From Porphyromonadaceae bacterium W3.11 (GTDB taxonomy: Bacteria > Bacteroidota > Bacteroidia > Bacteroidales > Porphyromonadaceae): a stretch of 64,000 nucleotides of DNA. The stretch's first letter is position 1; every line of letters begins with the position of its first letter. Below the pieces are notes generated by a model. That model ran no database searches, was not told the DNA's origin, and saw nothing but the letters and a program-made list of their open reading frames with translations. The stretch covers positions 186,001 through 250,000 of the forward strand of contig JAUISX010000005.1 in the NCBI GenBank assembly GCA_030434245.1, written 5' to 3'. The position numbers and the translations under genes are program-made. Below are positions 9,726 through 19,895 of this stretch, one piece after another.

Positions 9726-11000
9726 ATGTTTTTATTCAATAACGAACAGAGATCTGAGCTGTGGTACACACTCAAGAGTAATAAGAAACGCAGTATCGTC
9801 ACTTCCTTAGGGGTTTTTGCGGGGATGTTTTTCTTCACCGTCCTTATAAGTATAGGCAATGGGATAGGGAACTCCGCCTTTTCATCTCTAGAGGGTGTTT
9901 CTAATAACTCTATTTTCTTTATGCCTGGGCGAACTACCATGCCTTATCAGGGCTATAAGGCTAATCGGCAGATTATTACCACTTATAGGGATTTTCTGAA
10001 TATCAAAAGTCAAAATAAGACTCTAGATACTGTGTCTGGCTTTGCGTTCTTTACAGAAGAATCCCAATCCTGGGGTAGTATGGAAATTAGAGCTAACAGT
10101 AAGAGCCAGAGTTCTGTGGTGGCTGGAGTACCATATGACTACTTTACCGAGATCAACAAGGTCGTGGTAGTTCATGGACGGGCTATGAGTCCTGAAGAAG
10201 TTGATAACAATAATCTTGTCTGCATGGTAGGTATCGAGATGGCAAAGAATTTCTATGATGATCCTGCCGATATTGTAGGTACTTACATAGAAGTCTCAGG
10301 CATCGCTATGAGAGTGGTGGGTGTGGTTACCCCTTTTTCCGATAACTTTAATATGGGATTTAGCATCAAGTACTCTGTACAGATCCCAATGGGGTTAGCT
10401 ATCAAGAATAATTATGATAAGCAGACGTACATCATAGGTATCCCAAGGCAGGGATTTACTACCGAAGAGGCTCGGAAGGATGTGTTTGATATTATCGCAC
10501 GCCGACAAAATATTCACCCTGAGGATTCCAATGTAATCATGGCGATGAGTATGGAGGTCTTCATGAATATATTTGATATGATTGGGACCGGAATCAATCT
10601 CCTGATATGGGTCGTAGGGATGGGAACACTCATTACAGGAGTTATTAGTGTCTCAAATATTCTTTTGGTAACTGTCCGGGAAAGACAGCGTGAGATTGGG
10701 GTTCGAAGGGCTATTGGTGCAAAACCGAGTGACATCAGAGGGCAATTTATGGCTGAGGCACTAGTTATCATAATTATAGCTGGGATGCTCGGTATTATCT
10801 TAGGTCTGATGGTGGCTTTAGGAATAGGGTCATTAGCTGAGGTGACACCACTGGGTAATTATATTACTCGACCTTACCCAACCCCAGGTATCTTATTGCT
10901 TTCGGTAGTGATAATGGTAGTAGCAGGCGTATTAGCAGGACTTCTACCAGTATATAAAGCCTTGCAGATTAAGGCAATTGATGCAATTAGAGATGAGTAA
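9726..11000 (+). CDS. ABC transporter permease, FtsX/MacB type (second)
   Basis: Paralogue of the preceding permease, 424 residues with the same layout: N-terminal helix (SLGVFAGMFFFTVLISIG), periplasmic domain, and C-terminal FtsX domain with the loop RERQREIGVRRAIGAKP. It starts 13 bp after the first permease. Two different permeases with one ATPase suggest a heterodimeric transporter, a common Bacteroidetes arrangement. Confidence 0.9.
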   Translation: MFLFNNEQRSELWYTLKSNKKRSIVTSLGVFAGMFFFTVLISIGNGIGNSAFSSLEGVSNNSIFFMPGRTTMPYQGYKANRQIITTYRDFLNIKSQNKTLDTVSGFAFFTEESQSWGSMEIRANSKSQSSVVAGVPYDYFTEINKVVVVHGRAMSPEEVDNNNLVCMVGIEMAKNFYDDPADIVGTYIEVSGIAMRVVGVVTPFSDNFNMGFSIKYSVQIPMGLAIKNNYDKQTYIIGIPRQGFTTEEARKDVFDIIARRQNIHPEDSNVIMAMSMEVFMNIFDMIGTGINLLIWVVGMGTLITGVISVSNILLVTVRERQREIGVRRAIGAKPSDIRGQFMAEALVIIIIAGMLGIILGLMVALGIGSLAEVTPLGNYITRPYPTPGILLLSVVIMVVAGVLAGLLPVYKALQIKAIDAIRDE

Positions 11001-11036
11001 AAATATTAAGCATATTAATCAGATATTATAATTACA

Positions 11037-12176
11037 ATGGCAAAGCAGAAAAAAGGAAAGAAAATCATGCGCACAATACTATGGGTTGTTGCTGCGCTGG
11101 TAGTGGTAGCCGTTATCGCTACTGTCCTAACAAAAGGGAAAGATAAAGGTAACAGCTACGAAGTGGTCACTCCTACCCAAAATGATTCAATCATCAAGAG
11201 TACCGTACTTACGGGTAGTATAGAGCCTAGAGATGAGATCTTGGTAAAGCCACAGATGAATGGTATTGTATCAGAGTTACATCATCTTCCAGGCGACTTT
11301 GTGCACTCAGGAGACTTAGTGGCTCGTATTCAGATGGTGCCAGATGTTGGAACCGTACAAAATGCTGCTGCAAGGGTAGAGAGTGCTGAAGTGAGACTGA
11401 AGCAGATGAAGGAGATCTATGAGAGAGATAAGCAGCTCTTTGACCAAAATATTCTTCCAAAGGAGCAATACGAGCGTAGCCTTGCAGACTACAAGAGTGC
11501 TGAGATTGAATTCAACTCAGCTGAAGAGACCCTTCAGCTGGTCACAAAGGGATCTAGTGCTCGAACAGAGAAGCAGAATAATACGCTTGTTCGTGCCACA
11601 GTATCAGGAACTATCCTAGAGCAACCAGTTAAAGTGGGGACGAATGTCATCCAAGCTAATAACTTCAATGAAGGTACTACTATAGTCTCTATAGCTGACC
11701 TTACTGACCTTCTATTCATTGGTGAAGTGAATGAAAGTGATGTGAATAAATTGAATGTTGGTGCCCAGGTGATTATCAGAGTAGGTGCTTTGAAGGAGCG
11801 TACATTCCCAGCCGTTGTGGAGTATGTTTCACCAAAAGGTGTAGTCAAGAATGGTACTGTACTATTTGAGGTTAAGGCTGCTCTTACTGGAGATGATCTT
11901 ACGGGTATTAAGGCTGGATTTAGCTCTAACGCTGAAGTGGTATTAGATAGTAAGTATGATGTACTGTCTATTCCCGAAAGTGCAGTTAGTTATCGAGGAA
12001 AGAAGACTTATGTCTTTGTCGCTAATAATGGTGGCAATAAGGAGGCTGACTTTACAGAGCAAGAGGTAGAGTTAGGTATTTCAGACGGTCTTAAGGTAGA
12101 GGTCATAAGCGGACTAAAGGGTAACGAGAAGTTGAGAGGTAATCGCCTGTCGCTTGCGGATAGTACGAAGAAATAA
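11037..12176 (+). CDS. Efflux periplasmic adaptor (membrane fusion protein, MacA/HlyD family)
   Basis: Links the inner-membrane permeases to the TolC-type channel across the periplasm. The 379 residues have an N-terminal membrane anchor (about 11-32, ILWVVAALVVVAVIATVL), a biotinyl-lipoyl-like half (ILVKPQMNGIVSELHHLPGD), a coiled-coil hairpin (about 105-185) and beta-barrel and membrane-proximal domains. It lies in the operon between the second permease and the outer-membrane gene, 2 bp from the latter's possible upstream ATG. Confidence 0.9.
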   Translation: MAKQKKGKKIMRTILWVVAALVVVAVIATVLTKGKDKGNSYEVVTPTQNDSIIKSTVLTGSIEPRDEILVKPQMNGIVSELHHLPGDFVHSGDLVARIQMVPDVGTVQNAAARVESAEVRLKQMKEIYERDKQLFDQNILPKEQYERSLADYKSAEIEFNSAEETLQLVTKGSSARTEKQNNTLVRATVSGTILEQPVKVGTNVIQANNFNEGTTIVSIADLTDLLFIGEVNESDVNKLNVGAQVIIRVGALKERTFPAVVEYVSPKGVVKNGTVLFEVKAALTGDDLTGIKAGFSSNAEVVLDSKYDVLSIPESAVSYRGKKTYVFVANNGGNKEADFTEQEVELGISDGLKVEVISGLKGNEKLRGNRLSLADSTKK

Positions 12177-12196
12177 TAATGGAAAGGAATGACATT

Positions 12197-13576
12197 ATGA
12201 AGAATAATAAATTTTTAACCCTTTTCCTCCTCTTCATTTTCTGTGGCTTTGGTTCGCTTGAAGCACAAGATAAGAGTACTATGGTCTCGGTGCAGGGACG
12301 GGAGTTAAGTCTGTCAGATTGTATTGAACTGGCACAAAAGAATAGCCCACAATTGCTGAGCTTACAACCTCAGGTGGATATGCTTGGCTTGGATTATCAA
12401 GCATCAAAGGAAGCCTTTCTGCCTAGCGTTAATGCTTCTGTCGGAGAGAATGTCTCATTTGGTCGATCACCGAATAAGAATCAAGTGTACCAAGATGTAT
12501 CTAGTGCCAATACGTCCTTTCAGATTGGCGGAGAACTAACCATCTTCAGCGGAGGTGCACGTTGGTACCAATTGCAAAAGACTAAAGCAGCCTTAGCGAA
12601 TTCTGATTATATTGTCTCTGAGACTATGGATAACATTGCTCTACAGGTGGCTTCTAGCTATATTCAGCTACTCTTGGCTCAAGAAATGGCGATGACTGCA
12701 AAGGAGAATCTAACCCTTACTGAGCAGTACTATGAGCAGGTCAAGGAGCAGGTAAGACTTGGAAAAGTAGCTTTTTCGCAGCAAATTGAGATAGAAAGCC
12801 AGATGGGTCGTGACCAATTGGCAGTTGTGGAGACCCAAGCTGACGTTTCTCGTGCCAAAAGATCACTCCTCCTAGACATGGGTGTCACTTCTGAGACAGA
12901 TTTGGAGATTGAGCAAGTGAGTCCTGAAACGGTTGTTGCTAGTCTTAAGAAGGCTACTCCTCATAACATGAATCACGAATGGATCTTACCTCGTACAGCA
13001 TTATTACAGAGAGATCTAGAACTTTCTGTTTATGATGTCAAGATTGCTAAGAGTCGTTATATCCCTTCTCTATCTCTTAATGGAGGTTATTCCAATAGCT
13101 ATTATTATAACTTTGGAGATGGATTTAAAGGGGTAAATCCTGATTTTGGTGATCAATTGAAACACAATGGACGTAGCTATATAGGTGTATCCCTCAATAT
13201 TCCTATATATAATAAAGGACAGGTACGGAACCAGATCAAGCAAGCCAAGCTCCAACAGCTTAGGCTACAAGGACAGCTCATACAGCAGCAGTATAGTGAC
13301 CGACGTAATATAGTCTTAGCGGAGGCAGACCTTCTCAAGGCTGAAGAGCAATATCGTGTATCTAAAGAAAATTTGCAGCTAAGCCAGAAAGCACTAGATA
13401 TTGCAGACCTAGAGTATCGTGCTGGTCGTATTAGTACGTATGAATGGGAGCAGGCACGAAACCGTAAGTTGCAAGCACAGGCATCTTACCTACAGTCTAT
13501 ATATACTAGATTGCTTCGTACCATAAACTTGACTTACTTTAATACCGGTGAGATCCCTGTTGATCTAACCAATTAA
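12197..13576 (+). CDS. TolC family outer membrane efflux protein
   Basis: Outer-membrane exit duct of the tripartite exporter. I choose the ATG at 12197 (459 residues) rather than 12179 because it puts a proper signal peptide at the N-terminus (MKNNKFLTLFLLFIFCGFG, then SLEAQ) and is preceded by GGAAAGGA. The rest shows the two-fold OEP repeat of long coiled helices (QVASSYIQLLLAQEMAM; QYRVSKENLQLSQKALDIADLEYRAGRIS). Last gene of the operon, followed by a terminator. Confidence 0.92.
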   Translation: MKNNKFLTLFLLFIFCGFGSLEAQDKSTMVSVQGRELSLSDCIELAQKNSPQLLSLQPQVDMLGLDYQASKEAFLPSVNASVGENVSFGRSPNKNQVYQDVSSANTSFQIGGELTIFSGGARWYQLQKTKAALANSDYIVSETMDNIALQVASSYIQLLLAQEMAMTAKENLTLTEQYYEQVKEQVRLGKVAFSQQIEIESQMGRDQLAVVETQADVSRAKRSLLLDMGVTSETDLEIEQVSPETVVASLKKATPHNMNHEWILPRTALLQRDLELSVYDVKIAKSRYIPSLSLNGGYSNSYYYNFGDGFKGVNPDFGDQLKHNGRSYIGVSLNIPIYNKGQVRNQIKQAKLQQLRLQGQLIQQQYSDRRNIVLAEADLLKAEEQYRVSKENLQLSQKALDIADLEYRAGRISTYEWEQARNRKLQAQASYLQSIYTRLLRTINLTYFNTGEIPVDLTN

Positions 13577-13609
13577 GGATAGACCTATCATTGTAATTAC
13601 AATACTGTG

Positions 13610-13643
13610 AGCGGATGTGACGGATGTCGCATCCGCTTTTTTT
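13610..13643 (+). terminator. Terminator of the efflux operon
   Basis: Arms AGCGGATG and CATCCGCT around a short loop, followed by seven T residues. Confidence 0.85.
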
Positions 13644-13781
13644 AGGATGGTACATTTAATAACTCTGGGATTGTAGAGTCTGAGACGAATACTAATAACA
13701 ATGGTAGTGAATACGGAGAGACTCTGCCGAAAATGTCATTTTTGGCACTCTTTGTCACTTTGATTGAGGGTGTCATCTGTG

Positions 13782-13798
13782 TTGGCATATCATTTGCC
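13782..13798 (+). promoter_or_regulatory. Putative sigma-54 (-24/-12) promoter of dnaK
   Basis: TTGGCATATCATTTGCC: the GG at 13784-13785 and GC at 13796-13797 are separated by exactly 10 nt, as required for RpoN holoenzyme (TGGCAC-N5-TTGCW). It lies 53 bp before the dnaK ATG. No TAnnTTTG element is evident in this gap. Related TGTCA / TTGGCA motifs repeat just upstream (13733-13780) and might be activator sites. Inferred from sequence only. Confidence 0.45.
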
Positions 13799-13850
13799 AC
13801 TATACACATGTAAGAACGAAAATAATAACAAACAAAATATAATAAAGAAC

Positions 13851-15776
13851 ATGGGAAAAATTATTGGAATAGACTTAGGTACTACCAACTCTTGTGTCGC
13901 TGTACTGGAGAATAACGAACCGGTAGTGATTACAAATGCAGAAGGTAAGCGTACTACACCTAGTGTGGTAGCGTTCGTTGATGGAGGCGAGCGTAGAGTA
14001 GGTGATCCTGCTAAACGTCAGGCAATAACCAATCCACAGCACACAGTCTCTTCTATCAAGAGATTTATGGGCGAGAGATTCTCAAAGATCAAGGATGAGG
14101 CTGACCGCCTTCCATATAAAGTGGTTGAGGGCGAAAATGATACCCCTCGTGTAGATATTGATGGCAGACTTTACACACCTCAAGAGATCTCTGCTATGGT
14201 GCTTCAAAAGATGAAGAAGACCGCAGAAGATTACTTAGGAGCTGATGTGACTGATGCAGTTATTACTGTGCCTGCATACTTTAGTGATGCACAACGTCAG
14301 GCGACTAAGGAGGCTGGTGAGATCGCAGGGCTTAAGGTTCAGCGTATCGTGAACGAGCCTACAGCTGCTGCTTTAGCTTATGGACTAGATAAGAGCGATA
14401 AGGATATGAAGGTGGCTGTCTTTGACCTCGGTGGAGGTACATTTGATATCTCTATCCTGGAGCTAGGTGATGGCGTATTTGAGGTCTTGAGTACTAATGG
14501 TGATACTCACCTTGGTGGTGATGACTTTGATCACGTGATTATTGACTGGCTAGCAGATGAATTTATGAAGGACGAGAATGTCGATCTTCGTAAAGATCCA
14601 ATGGCTCTTCAGAGACTTAAGGAAGCTGCAGAGAAGGCTAAGATCGAGCTATCAAGCAGCACTAATACTGAGATTAACCTTCCATACATTATGCCTGTGG
14701 ATGGTATTCCAAAGCACTTGGTACGTAGCCTTTCAAGATCTAAGTTTGAACAACTTAGTGATAAGTACATCCAAGCATGTAAGGGACCAGTTAACCAAGC
14801 ATTGAAGGATGCAGGCCTATCAGCAAGTGATGTAGATGAAGTTATCCTAGTAGGTGGTTCTACTCGTATCCCTGCTATTCAGGAGATGGTGGCTAAGATG
14901 TTTGGTAAGCAACCTTCTAAGGGTGTCAATCCTGACGAAGTGGTAGCACTTGGTGCTGCTATCCAAGGTGGTGTCCTTAGTGGAGATGTGAAGGATGTCC
15001 TTCTACTGGACGTGACTCCTCTGTCTCTAGGTATTGAGACTATGGGTGGTGTGATGACTAAGCTGATTGAGGCGAATACTACTATCCCAACTAAGAAGTC
15101 ACAGGTATTTACTACTGCAGCTGATAATCAGCCTTCTGTAGAGATTCATGTCCTTCAGGGTGAACGCCCAATGGCTAAGGACAATAAGAGCCTTGGACGA
15201 TTTAACCTAGACGGGATACCACCAGCAGCACGTGGAATACCTCAGATCGAAGTAACTTTCGATATCGATGCTAATGGTATCGTGAACGTAAGTGCTAAGG
15301 ACAAGGGTACTGGTAAGGAACAGAAGATTAGAATCGAAGCTTCTAGCGGTCTTTCTGATGCCGACATCGAGCGTATGAAGGCAGAAGCTGCAGCTAATGC
15401 TGAGGCAGATGCTAAGGAGAAAGAGCGTGTGGATAAGATCAATCAGGCTGATAGTGTTATCTTCCAGACTGAGAAGCAATTGACTGACTTGGGCGATAAG
15501 ATCCCTGCGGACAAGAAGAGTGAACTAGAGGCTGCTCTAGCTAAACTGAAGGAAGCACATAAGGCTCAGGATATTTCTGCTATTGACACAGCAATGGAAG
15601 AGCTTAATAAGATTGCTCAGAAGATGTCAGAGGAGATGTATGCACAGCAAGGTGGTCAACCAGGTGCAGACCCAACAGCAGGAGCAAATGCCAATGCAGG
15701 TGCTAATACTGGAGGTGCTCAATCTGGTAACTCAGATGACAATGTCACTGACGCAGACTTTGAAGAAGTGAAGTAA
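13851..15776 (+). CDS. dnaK: Molecular chaperone DnaK (Hsp70)
   Basis: ATP-dependent chaperone. I place the start at 13851 ([18 protein letters not shown]), which gives 641 residues as usual for the family; the frame is open for 29 more codons upstream but that stretch is not DnaK-like. The ATPase domain shows the phosphate loops and [14 protein letters not shown], the linker is [16 protein letters not shown], then the substrate domain, the helical lid and a Gly/Ala/Asn-rich tail ending DADFEEVK. No grpE or dnaJ is adjacent. A strong terminator follows. Confidence 0.98.
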   Translation: MGKIIGIDLGTTNSCVAVLENNEPVVITNAEGKRTTPSVVAFVDGGERRVGDPAKRQAITNPQHTVSSIKRFMGERFSKIKDEADRLPYKVVEGENDTPRVDIDGRLYTPQEISAMVLQKMKKTAEDYLGADVTDAVITVPAYFSDAQRQATKEAGEIAGLKVQRIVNEPTAAALAYGLDKSDKDMKVAVFDLGGGTFDISILELGDGVFEVLSTNGDTHLGGDDFDHVIIDWLADEFMKDENVDLRKDPMALQRLKEAAEKAKIELSSSTNTEINLPYIMPVDGIPKHLVRSLSRSKFEQLSDKYIQACKGPVNQALKDAGLSASDVDEVILVGGSTRIPAIQEMVAKMFGKQPSKGVNPDEVVALGAAIQGGVLSGDVKDVLLLDVTPLSLGIETMGGVMTKLIEANTTIPTKKSQVFTTAADNQPSVEIHVLQGERPMAKDNKSLGRFNLDGIPPAARGIPQIEVTFDIDANGIVNVSAKDKGTGKEQKIRIEASSGLSDADIERMKAEAAANAEADAKEKERVDKINQADSVIFQTEKQLTDLGDKIPADKKSELEAALAKLKEAHKAQDISAIDTAMEELNKIAQKMSEEMYAQQGGQPGADPTAGANANAGANTGGAQSGNSDDNVTDADFEEVK

Positions 15777-15817
15777 AAATACTTCCGACGCTCGTATGAG
15801 CGTACTATATATACCCT

Positions 15818-15855
15818 GACGGGGAGCAAGGCACGCCTTGCTCCCCGTCTCTTTT
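15818..15855 (+). terminator. Terminator of dnaK
   Basis: Perfect arms GACGGGGAGCAAGGC / GCCTTGCTCCCCGTC with a 2-nt loop region, followed by TCTTTT. Confidence 0.95.
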
Positions 15856-16196
15856 ATATATTAATCTTAACTTTCCTACAAACGGTCATGAAACTCATTG
15901 AGTTATTGTAATACTAGCTGGATAAAAATGTTATTTTTTTTATATATTTGTGGTACTCAAAGGGATTTTGGGTAGATGTGCAAAACCATGACTTGAATCA
16001 AAAAGTATTTGAGGTTAAATACATCAAGTAAACAGAGTCATCTATAAACTCTTTTTTAGCCTTGCTAATACCTATTTCATGTTTAATTCTAATCATATGT
16101 CGAAATAATCTTCAGATCTCAGAGACATTAGGGTATATGTAATGATTGGCTCAATAGGGGAATAGAAGAAGGAATAAAAATAGTAGAAAATGTGAA
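15856..16196. other. Intergenic region before the TPR-PIN unit
   Basis: AT-rich stretch of 341 bp without a gene. TATATTTG at 15943-15950 fits the -7 consensus, but no TTG is placed about 19 bp upstream, so I do not call a promoter. Nothing else is recognised. Confidence 0.4.
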
Positions 16197-16457
16197 ATGA
16201 AATCAAAAATAACAGTACTAATAGTAAACGGTATTTATTTGATAGGAACAGTTATATGGGCCTTTAAAGAGGCATCTGCGGAATCATTTGTCGCTATTCT
16301 TGGAGGATTTGTATCTCTTGCGAGTTTTTTTGTCGGAAACGACAATTCTTTTGTTATTAAAAATAAAAATTGCATTGAGCAAGAAGGAAGTAGTTCAAAT
16401 GCCGTAATAGGTGATGTTAGTGGAAGTAATATTGGTAATACAACAAATGTAAAATAA
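16197..16457 (+). CDS. Small two-helix membrane protein with Ser/Asn/Gly-rich tail
   Basis: No family recognised. The 86 residues show two hydrophobic segments (about 5-22, ITVLIVNGIYLIGTVIWAF, and 30-47, FVAILGGFVSLASFFVG) and a tail with IEQEGSSSNAVIGDVSGSN and IGNTTN. The tail aligns with residues 21-45 of the next protein (pattern IEQxGxxSNxxIGxVxxSxxGxTxN). The stop codon overlaps the next ATG by one base (TAATG), so the two are translationally coupled. I infer a membrane-bound sensor or partner for the TPR-PIN protein. Confidence 0.75.
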   Translation: MKSKITVLIVNGIYLIGTVIWAFKEASAESFVAILGGFVSLASFFVGNDNSFVIKNKNCIEQEGSSSNAVIGDVSGSNIGNTTNVK

Positions 16458-19400
16458 TGAAGCGGTTCAAATGTTTTTCTTGCAAAAATAAAAATCAGGA
16501 ACACAAAGAAATTAGTATAGAACAAGATGGAGATAAATCCAATACTATTATTGGAAATGTTACAGATAGTTTTGTCGGTTGTACATTCAACTACGACAAT
16601 ATAGAGCCACAATGGAAAGAAAGATTTGACACTTACGTAGCTAAACTACAAGAGTTTAAGCCTGAAACAGCGTTATCATTATTGCAAGAACTGGAGAAAA
16701 GTTTTACTGGAAGTAAGCAGCAACCCTCAAATGAATTATGTGCTCAAATATTATATCAAAAAGGAGTATGTAATCGTTTATTGGGGAACAAATATGAAAT
16801 GTGTCAATGTTTCATTTCTGCCTATGCAAAAAACAAGTTGAATGTTCAAATTAAAGAACAAGCAGCTCTAGCATATTTACAAATTGAAGATTTAGATAAG
16901 GCTGATGAACTTGCTAAAGAATTATTATATGACGATGAGTATAATATAGTTGCATGGTATATCATTTTTTTAAGAGCTAAGACATATGATTTTGGTTTTA
17001 TACCAAAATTTGTTCAACAAAAACAATTATTTCAACAGATGTTGTATAATTATTTCATTGAAAAAAATCTGTATGAAAGTATTTTGATAATGAAAGAGCT
17101 CGGAATGCTTCCTGATTTTAAAAGTTACAATCCTCAGGATGTAACAATAAACAACTTTAGTGAAAATATATTTTACATAAATTTATTGTTTGAAGAGTAT
17201 ATTCGTAAGTATCACTTCACTTTTCAGACATTAAACCAAGGGGATATTGACATTCTAAAAAAAATACAGGTACTTCTGAAGAAGATTTTAGCTAAGATTG
17301 AAGGGTCTGAAATAGAAAAGAAATATGGAGCATTATTTTTTTTTGATTCTTATATCAAATGTGTACTTACAAAAGAACAGGCCTATATTTCCAAAATGAG
17401 AAATCAATATCTTCAATTGGAAAGCAAGAACCACATTTTTGCTTTGCTTTGTGCAAATGTATTACAACTCAATGAACAAACAGATTTTGCTCTTGAAATC
17501 TTAAATGATTCTGAATTAAAAGAATCGAATATTCTTTACCTGAGGGCCTTCTGTTATCTAAAGAAAAACGATAAAATCCAATGTGGGATAGCAATACGAG
17601 ACTGGATAAACTCCGTTGAGAAAATTGATAACTATGTAGTTGATAACTATCTTGCTTCAATTTTTACATTAATGGGTATAGGTGAAACAGATGAATTAAA
17701 ACTATCTGATATTATCCAAAACAAGAAGTTTGAAAATCAGGAATTGAAAACTTTAATAGAAACGATTGTTAAATCACTGATTAGTGGAATATTGGATTCT
17801 ACGCAGATATCGACTTTGAGTGAATTAGCATCTACTATTCAACTACCGAATTTATTATTACACATTGCTTATACTTTCTATTATTTTAAAATGTATGAAT
17901 CTGCTGTAGATTTATATAAAAAGATTGTTGATAGCGGAGTAGAGAACCTTCATTTGTTCTTATACATTAAGTCTTTATATGCAGCCAAAAGAAATTCAAA
18001 GGAATTACTTATGTTATTAGAACACTGGAGATTAAATTTTTCATTTCAACCTGATCTCTTGAGAATTGAAGCGGATTTGTGTGTTATTATGCACAACTGG
18101 ATTAGATGCCTGAAAATTTGCAATACATTCTTAAATAAACATGAAAAAGATGAGACTTTTTTATGTCTAAAATTAAGGTGCTTAGATCTTATTAATGAGA
18201 ATTGGTGTGATAGTGAAATCAAATCAATGGCAAAAAGTTTTGAAGACTATCCCTTTTCTATTGATCAAAATATACCAATAGTGGCGAGTATATTGGTTGA
18301 TAGAGGTTGTTTTCTTGAAGGAATGGAGATTTTTTATAAGTATTCTGATAAAAGGACTGTCCGTTCTGCATATCTGTCTGCAACGTGTTTGTATTCGCAA
18401 AAATCACAAACTAAAGAGATTTTTAAAGAATTTGATGAAATTACAGATGGCTGTTTCGTGAAATATGAGTCTAATGGCGAAATCTATTTCTTTGAAATGG
18501 ATAAAAAAAATTCTGACAATTTCTATGGTGAGTTATTAGGGCACAAATTAGGTGATGTTATATCCATTAAAAAAATGTCAAGCAAAGATTATTCAATTCG
18601 CATATTGCGAATAATGGATAAGTATCTTTATTTACATGATAGAATCTTAGAAGAAGCAAAGCAACCTCTTTCGGGATTATCAATGGAAGCGTTCAACTTT
18701 ACTAGCTCTGACCCAGAAGAAATGAAGAAAGATTTAATATCTTTTTTTGGGGAACATGGCGAACAAGAGGAATTACTTAGAGAAACAGCAATAAATAAAT
18801 ACTATAACGAAGAATTATCTTTTACTGAAGTTATAATACAGGCATTTAGGAATGAGTATTTAGGTGGTTATACCAGTTTGATTTATCAGCACAACGGTAT
18901 CTTACTCATTCCTCTTTTATATTATGAATCATTACCTCAGCCTGTTAATACAACTAATTATGTTATCGACTTTTCTTCATTGGCTATTCTTTACCAGATA
19001 GCAAAAGAACACGACATTACATATCCTCACAAATTTCTAATTTCAGTTATTACCATAGATATGATAAAACAGAAATTGAGAATTCTTAAATCAGAACCAA
19101 AATCTGAATTATCAGTTGTCATAACAAACGAAGACATAATAAAATATCAGATTCCAGAAAATGCACATCAAAACAACATTATATATTTAGAAGGCCTTTT
19201 GAAATGGATAGAAAAGAACTGTGAAGCAGTTGTTTCTCCTAAATTTATTGATGTCAAGAGAAATATAGATATAGATGATAACAAAGGGATTGTTTTTGAC
19301 TATATTTTTAATACTTCGTTCGTTTGTGAAGATAAGCAAGCTATATTGTTGACAGATGACTTTTTTTATTTCAAATTCCATCTACCCGATATTAAGTCTT

Positions 19401-19843
19401 CAATGAGTACAGAGAAATATATAAAAAATATTTTAGGAGACGAACATCCAGCATTGTTTGAATTTATTAAAAATAAATATAGAGGATATACATTGACTAC
19501 AAAACAATTATTGGAAGAGTTTTATAAGAAAATAAATTCTAAAGATAATTACTATACCAATTGCATGGAAAATATTAGTATGGTTTCTGCTACGCCATGT
19601 GTAAAATTAGTGGATGCAATTACACAAACACAACTTGATATTAATCAACAAGAAATCGAGATTAAAAATGTATTTATTAATATATTAAAAAATGGTCCTT
19701 TAAGTAATCAGATTATTCAAGGGTTTCAGCAGTTGCTCTACTTAGAATTGAAATACTCACAAGAGAAGTTAGATTTTGTAGACCAATGTTTATATGATGT
19801 TTATCAAATGTTGGGAATCAGTATAAAAGATCTGAAGGATTAA
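16457..19843 (+). CDS. Large TPR / GreAB-C-like / PIN-like protein, probable conflict-system effector
   Basis: 1128 residues. About 18-46 is the Asn/Gly-rich motif shared with the upstream small protein. About 90-660 is all-helical with TPR-like spacing (AALAYLQIEDLDKADELAKELL; ILYLRAFCYLKKNDKIQCG). About 664-722 resembles the C-terminal domain of GreA/GreB (YGELLGHKLGDVISIKK; compare GRALLGKKVGDEVEV in Gre factors). About 833-1000 looks like a PIN nuclease: YVIDFSSLAIL with D838, and ILLTDDFF with D967/D968. A TPR-GreAB-C-PIN architecture has been reported, as I recall, in comparative genomic surveys of prokaryotic conflict systems. The unit is much more AT-rich than its neighbours, suggesting horizontal transfer. 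The domain calls are mine by eye and need a profile search. Confidence 0.7.
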   Translation: MKRFKCFSCKNKNQEHKEISIEQDGDKSNTIIGNVTDSFVGCTFNYDNIEPQWKERFDTYVAKLQEFKPETALSLLQELEKSFTGSKQQPSNELCAQILYQKGVCNRLLGNKYEMCQCFISAYAKNKLNVQIKEQAALAYLQIEDLDKADELAKELLYDDEYNIVAWYIIFLRAKTYDFGFIPKFVQQKQLFQQMLYNYFIEKNLYESILIMKELGMLPDFKSYNPQDVTINNFSENIFYINLLFEEYIRKYHFTFQTLNQGDIDILKKIQVLLKKILAKIEGSEIEKKYGALFFFDSYIKCVLTKEQAYISKMRNQYLQLESKNHIFALLCANVLQLNEQTDFALEILNDSELKESNILYLRAFCYLKKNDKIQCGIAIRDWINSVEKIDNYVVDNYLASIFTLMGIGETDELKLSDIIQNKKFENQELKTLIETIVKSLISGILDSTQISTLSELASTIQLPNLLLHIAYTFYYFKMYESAVDLYKKIVDSGVENLHLFLYIKSLYAAKRNSKELLMLLEHWRLNFSFQPDLLRIEADLCVIMHNWIRCLKICNTFLNKHEKDETFLCLKLRCLDLINENWCDSEIKSMAKSFEDYPFSIDQNIPIVASILVDRGCFLEGMEIFYKYSDKRTVRSAYLSATCLYSQKSQTKEIFKEFDEITDGCFVKYESNGEIYFFEMDKKNSDNFYGELLGHKLGDVISIKKMSSKDYSIRILRIMDKYLYLHDRILEEAKQPLSGLSMEAFNFTSSDPEEMKKDLISFFGEHGEQEELLRETAINKYYNEELSFTEVIIQAFRNEYLGGYTSLIYQHNGILLIPLLYYESLPQPVNTTNYVIDFSSLAILYQIAKEHDITYPHKFLISVITIDMIKQKLRILKSEPKSELSVVITNEDIIKYQIPENAHQNNIIYLEGLLKWIEKNCEAVVSPKFIDVKRNIDIDDNKGIVFDYIFNTSFVCEDKQAILLTDDFFYFKFHLPDIKSSMSTEKYIKNILGDEHPALFEFIKNKYRGYTLTTKQLLEEFYKKINSKDNYYTNCMENISMVSATPCVKLVDAITQTQLDINQQEIEIKNVFINILKNGPLSNQIIQGFQQLLYLELKYSQEKLDFVDQCLYDVYQMLGISIKDLKD

Positions 19844-19895
19844 TGCACTTAAATATCTCTCAAAAAGACACTTATCTTGTTTTTAAATTCATTCG

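Noticed and set aside
16197-16457. Small protein as a holin or classical toxin
   Set aside because: It has two membrane segments, but the tail motif shared with the next protein and the coupled translation point to a partner role instead.
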